From positions 1 to 64,000 of the forward strand of contig NZ_JACSCY010000003.1 in assembly GCF_014333615.1 (NCBI RefSeq): a stretch of 64,000 nt of DNA, read 5' to 3'. Positions 8,101-16,735 of the stretch are shown here, in pieces. The notes under the pieces were generated by a model. It did not search any database. It saw only the letters and a list, made by a program, of their open reading frames with translations, and was not told the DNA's origin. The position numbers and the translations under genes were made by a program. Each line of letters opens with the position of its first letter. Position 1 is the stretch's first letter. The stretch comes from Hymenobacter citatus. Its GTDB lineage: Bacteria > Bacteroidota > Bacteroidia > Cytophagales > Hymenobacteraceae.

Positions 8101-9055
8101 TACCCTCATAGAACACCCGCTCGGCGTTTTGGTGGCAGACTTTCGCCCGCACCTTGTCGCTTAGCGGCGCCTGCTCTATCCAGCGGCTGGCCGTTTCGGA
8201 TTCTTCGAACGGATAATCCACTGAGAACAGCACGTTGTCGTCGCCCAGAGCGGCCAGGGCGCACTGCAACGATTCATCGGCGCACACGCCGGTGGTGGTT
8301 ACGACGATGTTGGACTTGATGTATTCTGACGGCAGCCTGGTGAGGCCTGGGGGTAGGCCGGCGAGGCGGGCGCGGCTGTCGAGGCGCCAGAGCAGGTAGG
8401 GCAGCGTTTCGCCCATGTGGCCTAGGATCAATTGAGCCTTCGGGAAGCGCTCGAACACACCGCCAAACACCAGCCGCAGGGCATGCGTGGCCGTTTCTAC
8501 GGTCCAGCTCTAGGTGGCACCCAGCAACTCGGGGTGGCCTTCGTAGAGCTGTAGTTTCTGGTAGGAGTTGGCGGGGTGTAGGTACACGGGCACGCCCAAG
8601 TCCTGCACCCGCTCCCAGAACGGGGTATACTGGTCTTCGTCGAGGTAGTGGCCGTTGGTGTGGCTGTTAATCATGGCGCCTCGGAAACCCAACTGGCGCA
8701 CGCACCGCTCCAATTCGTCGGCGGCAGCGGTGGGGTCTTGCAGGGCCAGGTGGGCCAGTCCGCCAAAACGGGTAGGGTGCAACCCAATTTTTTCGGCCAG
8801 AAAATCGTTGGTCTCGCGGGCCAGACGCACGGCGCGGGCGGTGTCGGGCTCGGTCTGCACGCCGGGACTGGTGAGCGACAAAAACGACCGCTCGATACCG
8901 GCCGCATCCATCGCGGCCAAGCGCTGCTCGCCGAAATCCTGCAAGCGCGTCAGAATATTCTGCATGGCTTCCGGAGGTAGGTCGCGCATGTGTTGTTTGA
9001 ACGGCTCGACAAAGGCCGGGGCAAGAAAGTGTTCTTCTAAAGCAATCTTTTTCAT
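8084..9055 (-). pseudogene. Amidohydrolase 2 family gene with one in-frame stop (ACMSD/gamma-resorcylate decarboxylase-like)
   Basis: The reading frame runs from ATG at 9055 (MKKIALEEHF) to TAG at 8084, 324 codons, normal for the family. Codon 182 (8512-8510) is TAG. The frame is uninterrupted on both sides and reads HPELLGAT-stop-SWTVETATHALRLVF, where family members usually have Trp, so a TGG to TAG change is likely. The metal-site N-terminal ALEEHF, the central YLHPAN and the downstream LILGHMGE and SVDYPFE motifs are all kept. Intact members decarboxylate or hydrolyse aromatic acids. As written, the product would be truncated at 181 residues. A base error cannot be excluded. Confidence 0.85.
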
Positions 9056-9310
9056 AGGGTTTGGCAGGGTATTTACTAGGGTAAGACCGTTGGAAATCAG
9101 TTCTGACAGCACACAGAGCAGCCGCTCTTGCCTACCTAAACGCAGCGCCGCGACACGCGGCGACGTAACTTTTTGGCCTTTGTGGGCGCTATTTTGGGAA
9201 GTTTGGCTGTTATAGTTGGGCTAATGACGCGTGACCCGGCCACCTTTCGGGCAGGCTCTTTTTCTTATTCCTTTCGTTTCTGAACACCCTGCGGGGCCCT
9301 TTCCACTGGT

Positions 9311-10759
9311 ATGCGTTTTTCTTCTTTTGGTAGTTTATTGGTTGCCCTGCTTGGCGCATCCACGGCTTTTGGGCAGCGGCCTACGGCCAACCTTTCCGGT
9401 CAATGGAGTGGCAACCTGCGTATTCCCACCGGCGCTACCCTGCAACTGCAACTAAACGTGCAGGACCAAAGCGGCCGCCGCACGGCCACCCTCGACATCC
9501 CTACCCAAAACGCACGCAACATTGCCGTGGACCGGGTAGAAACCAAAGGCGACAGTCTGCTGCTCACGGTGTCGGCCATTCGGGCGCGCTTTGCCGGTCA
9601 GGTGGCCTCCGATGGAAGCACACTGCGCGGCTTCTGGCGCCAGAACAACGCCAAGCTACCCCTCACCTTCCAGCACACGTCTACTACTGCGGCGGCCACG
9701 GCTGCCGCGCCCGCCGCCAGGCGTAGCGGCAAGGCTGGCCGGCCGCAAGAGCCGCAGGCGCCATTTTCGTATCAGGCCGAGGAAGTGCGTTTCACCAATA
9801 AAAGCGCTGGCGTAACGCTGGCCGGCACGCTTACCCTGCCGCCCGGCAAGGGGCCGTTTCCGGCGGCTGTGCTGCTCACTGGCTCCGGCCCCCAGGACCG
9901 CGACGAGGCCGTGTTCGGCCACAAGCCTTTTCTGGTGCTGGCCGATTATCTGACCCAGCAAGGCATTGCCGTGCTGCGCTTTGATGACCGGGGCGTGGGC
10001 AAATCGACAGGCAACGCCGCCACCGCCACCCTCACCGACTACACCCAGGACGCCGAGGCTGCCATGGCGTTCCTGCGCAGTCGCCCCGATATCAATGCCA
10101 AGAAGGTAGGCCTGATTGGGCACAGCGAAGGTGGCACTGCTGGTGTGCGCACGGCCACTCAGGCCCAGCCCCCGGCGTTTTTGGTGTTGCTAGGTATGGC
10201 CGGTGTGCCGGGTAGCGAAACGGTGGTGCAGCAGGCGCTGGCCAACGCCCGCCTCAAAACCAAAGACCCCAAAATCCTGGCCGGCGTAGAGCAGCGCCAG
10301 CGTGCTCTTATTGCTATTAGCCAGCGCGTGGCCGATGCTCAGCAGGCGCAGCAGCAGATGATAGCCGTGCTGATGCCCGATATTTCCCTACCCGCCGAGC
10401 AAATGAACCAGCTCCGCGCCGCCGCCGCCGGCCAAGCCGCCGCCATGACCACCCCCGCTTTCCGCGCTCTGCTAGGCGACAACCCTGGCCAAACGCTGCG
10501 CAATGTGAAATGCCCCGTGCTGGCCCTAGGCGGCGCCAAGGACATGCAGGTGATTTCCAGCACCAACCTGCCCGCCATCGAAAAAACCCTGAAAAGTAGT
10601 GGCAACCGCGATGTGACCACGCGCGAGTTGCCTGGCCTCAACCATATGTTTCAGACCGCCTCTACCGGTGCCATAGATGAGTACAGCCGCATTGAGGAAA
10701 CCTTCTCGCCGACGGCCATGCAGGCCATTAGCAGTTGGATTCTGTCTCGCACAAAGTAA
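9311..10759 (+). CDS. Secreted alpha/beta hydrolase with N-terminal beta domain
   Basis: A 482-residue product with a signal peptide (MRFSSFGSLLVALLGASTAFGQ), an N-terminal beta-rich domain (about 27-122, beginning LSGQWSGNL), an Ala/Arg-rich linker, then an alpha/beta hydrolase domain from about 160. The oxyanion region is GSGPQDRDEA, the nucleophile elbow GLIGHSEGG (Ser272), the acid GGAKDMQ and the catalytic His GLNHMF. It is probably a periplasmic or secreted esterase or peptidase of the BAAT/DLH type. The substrate is unknown. A paralogue lacking the Ser lies at 11846-13288. Confidence 0.85.
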   Translation: MRFSSFGSLLVALLGASTAFGQRPTANLSGQWSGNLRIPTGATLQLQLNVQDQSGRRTATLDIPTQNARNIAVDRVETKGDSLLLTVSAIRARFAGQVASDGSTLRGFWRQNNAKLPLTFQHTSTTAAATAAAPAARRSGKAGRPQEPQAPFSYQAEEVRFTNKSAGVTLAGTLTLPPGKGPFPAAVLLTGSGPQDRDEAVFGHKPFLVLADYLTQQGIAVLRFDDRGVGKSTGNAATATLTDYTQDAEAAMAFLRSRPDINAKKVGLIGHSEGGTAGVRTATQAQPPAFLVLLGMAGVPGSETVVQQALANARLKTKDPKILAGVEQRQRALIAISQRVADAQQAQQQMIAVLMPDISLPAEQMNQLRAAAAGQAAAMTTPAFRALLGDNPGQTLRNVKCPVLALGGAKDMQVISSTNLPAIEKTLKSSGNRDVTTRELPGLNHMFQTASTGAIDEYSRIEETFSPTAMQAISSWILSRTK

Positions 10760-10765
10760 CGAGCC

Positions 10766-10822
10766 GTGCTATCAACAAAAGCCCCCGCACCGATACAGTG
10801 CGGGGGCTTTTGCTGATAGCAC
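10766..10822. terminator. Bidirectional intrinsic terminator
   Basis: The arms at 10766-10790 and 10798-10822 pair with one mismatch. The core AAAAGCCCCCGCAC / GTGCGGGGGCTTTT has T-runs in both directions. It serves the alpha/beta hydrolase gene (plus) and the convergent SGNH hydrolase gene (minus). Confidence 0.9.
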
Positions 10823-10896
10823 GAATTGCACGGAACGCCGTAGTGCTGCTGTCTTCTGGCAGGGGTAGGCGGCGCGGCCGTTCAATCAACAGACCG

Positions 10897-11592
10897 CTAC
10901 TTTTTCAGGTAGGGCTTTAGCTGCTTGGTCCAGATGGCGTAGCCGGCGGGCGTCATGTGTAGGCTGTCGGACACGTATAGCTCCGGGCGCGGGCGGCCGT
11001 TTTTGCCGAGCATTGCGGGACCGAAATCCACATAGCGCAGGTGCTGCGGATGGCGGTCGATGTAGGCTTTAATCTTAGCATTAGCCTGCTGCATCTGCGG
11101 GTAAAGCTTCCATCGCGACGGACTCGGTTTAATAGCCAAGTACACCAATTCCACGCCGGGCAGGTCGCGGCGCATGCGGCTCTCGAAGGCCAGAAAGGCT
11201 TGATACACTTCATCCACCGTATTACCGGCGTTGATGTCGTTGTCGCCCTCATACAGCACCACTTGTTTTGGCTTGTATTTCAGCACAAGCTGATCGAAGT
11301 AGTGCACTGCATCGGGAAAGCGCGAGCCGCCGAAGCCCCGGTTGAGCACCGGGTAGCTTGCAAAATCGTGCTTCAGCGTCTCCCACTTACGTACCGACGA
11401 GCTACCTGTGAAAACGATGGGCGCCGCGGGCGGCTTTTGCAGACTATCCTGACGGGCAAATGTTTTGATTTCGCCGACCCACTGCCCAAAGTTGAGCGGC
11501 TCGGCACGGCGCGGCGCCTGCGCCCACACCACAATAGGCAAAAACAAGAAAAGCCCTAACAACAAACAACAGGAACGGGTGGGAAGCGGCAT
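10897..11592 (-). CDS. Secreted SGNH/GDSL-type hydrolase
   Basis: A 231-residue product from the ATG at 11592 (MPLPTRSCCLLLGLFLF), chosen because it opens directly on a signal peptide ending VWAQ. Block I is VFTGSSSVRKW with the nucleophile Ser, block III is LYEGDNDIN, and block V is SDSLHMTPAGY with the catalytic Asp and His. Members remove acyl or acetyl groups from carbohydrates or lipids in the periplasm. It diverges from the second alpha/beta hydrolase and faces the first across a shared terminator. Confidence 0.85.
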   Translation of the reverse strand: MPLPTRSCCLLLGLFLFLPIVVWAQAPRRAEPLNFGQWVGEIKTFARQDSLQKPPAAPIVFTGSSSVRKWETLKHDFASYPVLNRGFGGSRFPDAVHYFDQLVLKYKPKQVVLYEGDNDINAGNTVDEVYQAFLAFESRMRRDLPGVELVYLAIKPSPSRWKLYPQMQQANAKIKAYIDRHPQHLRYVDFGPAMLGKNGRPRPELYVSDSLHMTPAGYAIWTKQLKPYLKK

Positions 11593-11845
11593 AGAGTGCG
11601 GCAAACAAAAGAGAACAGAAAGTGAATACTGCGGCCAACATACACAGATGTGGCCAGATAAGGTGACAATGGCCCAGAAACTATATCGAGCAAACAAGCT
11701 CCCTGGTAGCTCCTCACACTGGTCTCACCGGGTTGTGCTGTATGCTTTCAATGTGCAACAGGACGTTGGCAAGATTCTGGCATTTATCACTTTTTCACAA
11801 AGAATATGCTCATACCGCTGCAAATCGGTATTTGATTTTCACTTT

Positions 11846-13288
11846 ATGCCCAGAGTTATACGTCTCGCCTTTCTTTTGCTCCTTTTTCTGCCGTATGCTT
11901 TGCGCGCGGCCGATGCTCCTCTAAATGGCCAATGGCAAGGCCCCCTCACCGTACCCGGCGGCTCCCTGGATTTGCTGATTACACTGGTTCCGCTCTCCAA
12001 CGGCTCCTACTACGCCGCCTTGGACGTACCTAAGCAGAAAATCAGCCGCATGCCGGTAGAGGTAGAGCTGAAGGGTAGCGACATCACCCTGAAAATTGAT
12101 CAGGCGGGCAGCAGCTTTACCGGGCAGGTGCTGGAAGGCGGCCGGGTACTAAAAGGAACCTGGAAACAGCCTGGCCTCACGGCGCCGCTCACGCTGGAGC
12201 GCCGCGCCATGCCCACGGCCTCAGCGGCCGCCCTCACCCGCCTGACCCCGCCCTACCGCGAAGAAAACATTAAGTTCAGCAACGCAGCCGCTACCGTAAG
12301 TTTGAGCGGTACGCTCACGGTGCCCGCCGGGCCGGGGCCTTTCCCGGCCGTAGTGCTGGTGTCGGACAGTGGCCCGCAGGAGCGCGACGCAGCAGTGCAG
12401 GACTACCGTATGTTTGGCATGTTAGCCGACTACCTCACCCGGCGCGGCGTAGCTGTACTGCGCTTCGACGACCGAGGGGTAGGCCAGTCGGGGGGACGCT
12501 ACTTCACGACCACCACCGCCGACTTGGTGACCGACGCGCAAGCCGCTATGCAGTATCTACGAGCCCACAAGCTCATCAACCACCGCGAAATTGGTCTTAT
12601 TGGGCACGGCGAAGGGGCCAACGTATCGTTACTGGCCGCCGCACAGCCACAACCCCCAGCTTTTGTGGTAGCGCTGGCTGGCTACGGACAGTCGGGCCAC
12701 GAGGTACTATTGCATCAGCAACTGGAGATTATGCGCCTCATCGGAGCCGACCAAACGCAGGTGAAGGCAGCCATTGAGCTGTACGAGCGCATGGTCACGA
12801 TTATCCGGCAAACGCCCAACGACAATCAGGCCCGCGGCAAGGTAGCCGGCACGTTGCGCCTCAGCAATACCAACATCGACCCAACCATGGCTCGTGCCCG
12901 CGCTATTCAGCTCACGTCGCCTTGGTCGCGCTACTTCCTCGATTTCGACCCGCTCCGCTCCTTACCCGATGTGCGCTGCCCTGTGCTGGCCCTCAACGGC
13001 ACCGACGACCTACAAGTAGGCGCGGCTACCAACCTGCCCCTCTTGCAAAAGGGTTTGAAAAATAGCCGCGACGTAACGGTAAAAAAGCTCGCTGGCGTCA
13101 ACCACCTGTTTCAACCCGACCCACAGGATTGGCCCTTGGTAAACGGACAGCAGCAGCCCAACTTCTCGCCTAAGGCGTTGGATACTATACGGGAATGGAT
13201 TGCCAAGCGCACCACTGAGGCCCCCTCGGCAGCAGCACCGGAAAAGCCCGCCGCCAGCAAAACCAAGAATAACACGGCTAGCAAGTAG
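11846..13288 (+). CDS. Secreted alpha/beta hydrolase paralogue lacking the nucleophile Ser
   Basis: A 480-residue paralogue of the 9311-10759 product with the same layout: signal peptide (MPRVIRLAFLLLLFLPYALR), beta domain beginning LNGQWQGPL, and hydrolase fold. The oxyanion region DSGPQERD, acid NGTDDLQV and His GVNHLFQ are kept, but the nucleophile elbow reads GLIGHGEGA. Codon 255 (12608-12610) is GGC where the paralogue has AGC. It is therefore probably inactive as a Ser hydrolase, or has a binding role. The C-terminus is a Lys/Ala-rich tail. The start was chosen for the signal peptide; the open frame extends far upstream but looks non-coding. Confidence 0.8.
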   Translation: MPRVIRLAFLLLLFLPYALRAADAPLNGQWQGPLTVPGGSLDLLITLVPLSNGSYYAALDVPKQKISRMPVEVELKGSDITLKIDQAGSSFTGQVLEGGRVLKGTWKQPGLTAPLTLERRAMPTASAAALTRLTPPYREENIKFSNAAATVSLSGTLTVPAGPGPFPAVVLVSDSGPQERDAAVQDYRMFGMLADYLTRRGVAVLRFDDRGVGQSGGRYFTTTTADLVTDAQAAMQYLRAHKLINHREIGLIGHGEGANVSLLAAAQPQPPAFVVALAGYGQSGHEVLLHQQLEIMRLIGADQTQVKAAIELYERMVTIIRQTPNDNQARGKVAGTLRLSNTNIDPTMARARAIQLTSPWSRYFLDFDPLRSLPDVRCPVLALNGTDDLQVGAATNLPLLQKGLKNSRDVTVKKLAGVNHLFQPDPQDWPLVNGQQQPNFSPKALDTIREWIAKRTTEAPSAAAPEKPAASKTKNNTASK

Positions 13289-13295
13289 CCGCAGC

Positions 13296-14576
13296 TTATT
13301 CGGAGGGTGCGGGGGTAGGCGCTGGGGTCAGATCGAGGCGGCGAAGTTTGTCGGCTTTGAAGGCCGTTAACAATACCACCACAATCGTCATACCCCCGCC
13401 AAATACCACTGAGGGTACTACGCCCAGCAGCCGCGCCATCGCGCCCGACTCGAACGAGCCAATTTCGTTGCTGGAACCGATGAAGATGTTGTTGACGGCC
13501 GACACCCTCCCCTTCATGTATTCTGGCGTGAAGGTGTGCACCAGCGTTTGCCGCACAATCACCGATACGGAGTCGAATACACCCGTCATAAATAGCAGGA
13601 ACAACGACAGCCAGATATTGGTAGAAAGTGCAAAGCCGATGGTGGCTACCCCAAAACCCGCTACGGCCCACAGCAACTTGCGTCCGGCCTGCTGGTGCAG
13701 CGGGAAATAGGTAAGTACCGCCGCCATCAGCACCGAGCCAATAGCCGGAGCCGCCTCTAGGTGTCCTAGTCCGGCCGCGCCTACCTTCAGAATATCCACG
13801 GCAAAGACCGGCAGCAGTGCCACGGCCCCGCCAAACAACACCGCAAACAAATCCAACGACAGCGCAGCTAACACCAGCTGGTTGCCCCAGATAAAGCGCA
13901 GGCCGCTTAGCACACTTTCCTGTAGCGTGAGCTTGGCGCCCTCTATGGGGGGTAGGGGCCGCGAGGCAATCAGCATAAACTGCACAAGCGCCAGCCCCAA
14001 TAGCCCCGAGGCCACAGCATAGGAATTAGCAACGCCCAAATGCGCAATAAGGTAGCCACCGATGGCCGGCCCCAGAACCGCCGCTGCCTGATAGGTGGTG
14101 CTATTCCAGGTAATGGCATTGGAGAGCCGCTCGCGACTGGGTAACAATTGTGGCATAAAAGAAAACAGAGCCGGCCCCAGAAACCCACGCGCAATGCCGC
14201 TCACAAATATTACCGCATATAGCGGCAGAGTGTGGAGCGAGCCGGGCGCCAGCAAATTCAGCCCCCAGGGCGAGGCAAAATACCAGAGCGCCAACGCGCA
14301 TAGCACCAGCACAGCTACCCCGGCCACAATAATGTTTTTACGCCGCACCGAATCGGCCACGTGCCCGGCATAGAGTGACACAGCTATGCTGGGAATGGCT
14401 TCCGATAACCCAATTAGTCCCAGGGCCAAAGGGTCGTTGGTGATTTTGAAGATCTGCCAGCTCACGGCCAGCCCCTGTACGCGGGTAGCAATGGTGTAGC
14501 AAATGCGTGCTGAAATCAACCGGCGGAAATCTGGAATCCGCAGCGCGGCATATGGGTCGTGGAGGGGTACCGACAT
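13296..14576 (-). CDS. MFS transporter, EntS-like (MFS_3)
   Basis: A 426-residue protein with about 12 membrane segments. It begins MSVPLHDPYAALRIPDFRRL, typical of the MFS_3 exporters related to the enterobactin exporter EntS. The cytoplasmic loop GHVADSVRRKNII matches the MFS signature between helices 2 and 3. The start at 14576 is preferred over 14612 because a TACTTTTG promoter element (14610-14617, minus strand) overlaps the upstream ATG. It converges on the hydrolase gene with only 7 nt between stops. The substrate is unknown. Confidence 0.85.
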   Translation of the reverse strand: MSVPLHDPYAALRIPDFRRLISARICYTIATRVQGLAVSWQIFKITNDPLALGLIGLSEAIPSIAVSLYAGHVADSVRRKNIIVAGVAVLVLCALALWYFASPWGLNLLAPGSLHTLPLYAVIFVSGIARGFLGPALFSFMPQLLPSRERLSNAITWNSTTYQAAAVLGPAIGGYLIAHLGVANSYAVASGLLGLALVQFMLIASRPLPPIEGAKLTLQESVLSGLRFIWGNQLVLAALSLDLFAVLFGGAVALLPVFAVDILKVGAAGLGHLEAAPAIGSVLMAAVLTYFPLHQQAGRKLLWAVAGFGVATIGFALSTNIWLSLFLLFMTGVFDSVSVIVRQTLVHTFTPEYMKGRVSAVNNIFIGSSNEIGSFESGAMARLLGVVPSVVFGGGMTIVVVLLTAFKADKLRRLDLTPAPTPAPSE

Positions 14577-15073
14577 GCAAGCAAATCGAAAAAGACAGGA
14601 AACGAATGCCAAAAGTAACCCGAAACTCCGGCCGCTTCACTTAGCACAGTGGGTCAATACCACCCATTAGCTTACCTCGTTCTGCCTGATCTTCATATAT
14701 AACAGAATATATATTCCACCATCATTCTGCTTATCGCTCAAAATCTTATGATATTCTTTTCACTATCTATTGCTTAAGAAAATGGCTGGATAAGCGTACT
14801 GCACAGTCATTTAAGCGCTATTGTTAGTCTATAAAGCACCTATGACCATAATTTTTTATAAAACTCAAAATAATGGATATACTATATAAAATATTAAGGT
14901 TTCATAATACACAAAAAAATATTCTGCTAGCAGCGTTAAAGCGTTGTGTTTGGTATAACCATTCTTTACATTTGATCTTCATCTGTTGCTCATTCAAGCA
15001 CTGCTTTCCTACTATTTACCCGGTAACCCCACTCTATGGCCTGAAGCTCTACGTTCCCTAACTCGTAGCCTTT
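14577..15073. other. AT-rich intergenic region upstream of the sigma factor gene
   Basis: About 500 nt, markedly AT-rich between 14690 and 14960. It holds the minus-strand TACTTTTG element of the MFS gene (14610-14617) and a plus-strand TACATTTG (14967-14974) serving the sigma factor gene. No open frame with normal codon use was found. The long untranslated stretch could carry regulator sites, but no clear palindrome was found. Confidence 0.6.
14943..14974 (+). promoter_or_regulatory. Putative Bacteroidota promoter of the ECF sigma factor gene
   Basis: TACATTTG at 14967-14974 matches the -7 consensus TAnnTTTG. GTTG at 14943-14946 lies 20 nt upstream as a weak -33 element, and a better TTTG at 14949-14952 is spaced only 14 nt. 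Transcription would start about 90 nt before the ATG. Confidence 0.5.
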
Positions 15074-15712
15074 ATGGAAACCATGCAGCCGAGCGATTCC
15101 GCTCTCATATCCCTTTACATTACCGGTAAAGAATCAGCTTTCGAAATCTTATTGGAACGGCATAAAAGCCGGGTGTTTACCACGATTATGCTGATCGTGC
15201 GCGATGAAGACGTGGCCGATGATTTGGTGCAGGACACCTTCATCAAGGCCATTCATACCATGAAAAGCGGGCGCTATAACGAAGAAGGAAAGTTCTCTTC
15301 CTGGATCTGCCGCATTGCGCACAATCTAGCTATTGACTTCTTCCGGCGCGAAAAACGTAGCCCTTTATTGAATCTGGATACAACAAGCCATGCCTTCAAT
15401 TCGTTAAGCCTTGCGGAAGAGGGCGCGGAAGCGCAGCTCACCCGCGAGGAGACGTACGCCCGGCTCCGGGAGTTGATTCAGGACCTGCCAGCGGCCCAGA
15501 AGGAAGTGCTTATCATGCGTCATTATGGCGACATGAGCTTCCAAGAAATAGCCGATGCCACGGGAGTCAGCATCAACACCGCACTGGGTCGTATGCGCTA
15601 CGCGCTGATCAACCTGCGGAAAAAGATGGCCGCGCAACCCGTGTTCTATGATCAAAACCTTTACTCAAGAGAAGCTGCTCCAGTACGTGTACAACGAGCT
15701 GCCAGCGAATGA
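15074..15712 (+). CDS. ECF-type RNA polymerase sigma factor
   Basis: A 212-residue sigma-70 family protein of group 4. Region 2 spans about 20-95, with DVADDLVQDTFIKAI and FSSWICRIAHNLAIDFFRR. Region 4 covers about 140-195, with LPAAQKEVLIMRHYGDMSF, EIADATGVSINTALGRMRYA as the helix-turn-helix. It would direct polymerase to a small alternative regulon. The last 65 nt overlap the next gene in another frame, so the two are translationally linked. Confidence 0.9.
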   Translation: METMQPSDSALISLYITGKESAFEILLERHKSRVFTTIMLIVRDEDVADDLVQDTFIKAIHTMKSGRYNEEGKFSSWICRIAHNLAIDFFRREKRSPLLNLDTTSHAFNSLSLAEEGAEAQLTREETYARLRELIQDLPAAQKEVLIMRHYGDMSFQEIADATGVSINTALGRMRYALINLRKKMAAQPVFYDQNLYSREAAPVRVQRAASE

Positions 15713-15878
15713 ACAACAGGCATTAGAGCAAGCGCTCCAGCACGACCCCGAGCTAGCCGCGCAGTGCGCCGACCTTCTGCTAACGTTACGCGCCCTTACG
15801 GCCGTTCGCCAAGCGCCTAGCGAAGCCGCTACCCAAAATATTCTGCGCTACTCGCGTACGTTCCCGCATTCTTCCTAA
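15648..15878 (+). CDS. Small protein overlapping the sigma factor gene, anti-sigma-like
   Basis: A 76-residue soluble protein (MIKTFTQEKLLQYVYNEL...) with the pattern of the N-terminal anti-sigma domain: a short helix ending YVYNELPANEQQALEQALQHDPELA. It lacks the zinc-binding His/Cys set and any transmembrane helix. Similar short proteins accompany ECF sigma genes in Bacteroidota. The inference is that it binds or tunes the sigma factor. Start and overlap (65 nt) indicate translational coupling. It could also be a vestige of a longer membrane anti-sigma factor. Confidence 0.7.
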   Translation: MIKTFTQEKLLQYVYNELPANEQQALEQALQHDPELAAQCADLLLTLRALTAVRQAPSEAATQNILRYSRTFPHSS

Positions 15879-15889
15879 AGGCTACCCTA

Positions 15890-15940
15890 CCGAGCTACGT
15901 TCGGCCCCTGCGTTTTTGACCAGGGCCGGACGTAGCTCGG
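15890..15940. terminator. Hairpin between the anti-sigma-like gene and nth
   Basis: CCGAGCTACGT at 15890-15900 pairs with ACGTAGCTCGG at 15930-15940, and the inner GGCCC / GGGCC blocks extend the stem. The loop contains TTTTT, but no T-tract follows, so it may be an mRNA-end structure rather than a strong terminator. A TACTTTTG element for nth follows at 15951-15958. Confidence 0.55.
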
Positions 15941-15987
15941 CGCGGTTATGTACTTTTGACCGATGTTTCTCACCGGTCCTTCTTTCT

Positions 15988-16692
15988 ATGCGCAAGCCTG
16001 AGCGGTATCGTCGCTTTCTGGAGTATTTCACTACGCACTTCCCCGCCCCCGAAACGGAACTGCACTACGCCAATCCCTACGAGTTGATTGTGGCCGTAGT
16101 GCTCAGCGCCCAGTGCACCGACAAGCGCGTGAATCAAATCATGCCGGCCCTCATCCAGCAATTCCCTACCCCAGCGCACCTAGCGGCGGCTTCGGCCGAG
16201 GAGGTTTTTCCTTTTATCCGTAGTGTTTCCTACCCCAACAACAAGGCAAAACACTTAGCGGGCTTAGGCAAGATGTTGGTAGAAGACTTTGGCAGCGAAG
16301 TACCCAGCACCATTGAGGAGCTACAGCGCCTACCGGGGGTAGGCCGCAAAACGGCCAACGTGGTGGTATCAGTTATCTACAACCAACCCGCTATGGCCGT
16401 GGACACCCATGTATTTCGGGTGTCGCACCGCTTGGGCTTGGTGAGCCGCACGGCTACTACGCCGCTGGCGGTGGAGAAAGAATTGGTACGATACATTCCA
16501 GAAGAGCTGATTCCGAAAGCGCATCACTGGCTGATTTTGCACGGCCGCTACATCTGCGTGGCCCGCTCACCAAAGTGCGGCAGTTGCCCCCTCACGGATT
16601 TTTGCCAGTATTACGCCACCCAAGTGGCTCCTGGCTTAGACACAGAAAAGCCGCTTTCGAAGCTGAAATCACCCAGAAAGCCTATCAGTTAG
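15988..16692 (+). CDS. nth: Endonuclease III (DNA glycosylase/AP lyase)
   Basis: Base-excision-repair enzyme that removes oxidised pyrimidines and nicks the abasic site. The helix-hairpin-helix is LPGVGRKTANVV, with the catalytic Lys in GVGRKTA and the catalytic Asp in VDTHVFRVSHRLGL. The 4Fe-4S ligands are visible in HGRYICVARSPKCGSCPLTDFC (Cys-X6-Cys-X2-Cys-X5-Cys). The ATG at 15988 (MRKPERYRRF) gives 234 aa, slightly over the usual 210-220 owing to a C-terminal tail. A TACTTTTG element 30 nt upstream supports this start. Confidence 0.95.
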   Translation: MRKPERYRRFLEYFTTHFPAPETELHYANPYELIVAVVLSAQCTDKRVNQIMPALIQQFPTPAHLAAASAEEVFPFIRSVSYPNNKAKHLAGLGKMLVEDFGSEVPSTIEELQRLPGVGRKTANVVVSVIYNQPAMAVDTHVFRVSHRLGLVSRTATTPLAVEKELVRYIPEELIPKAHHWLILHGRYICVARSPKCGSCPLTDFCQYYATQVAPGLDTEKPLSKLKSPRKPIS

Positions 16693-16735
16693 TACAACTT
16701 AGTCTAAAACCAGTATCTGTTAGTACAACCACAGG

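Noticed and set aside
7939..8319. An open frame beginning MAGKAACHPERSEG
   Set aside because: The N-terminal part is a translation of the family A palindrome and the rest is antisense to the amidohydrolase gene. CHPERSEG peptides are a familiar artefact of such repeats.
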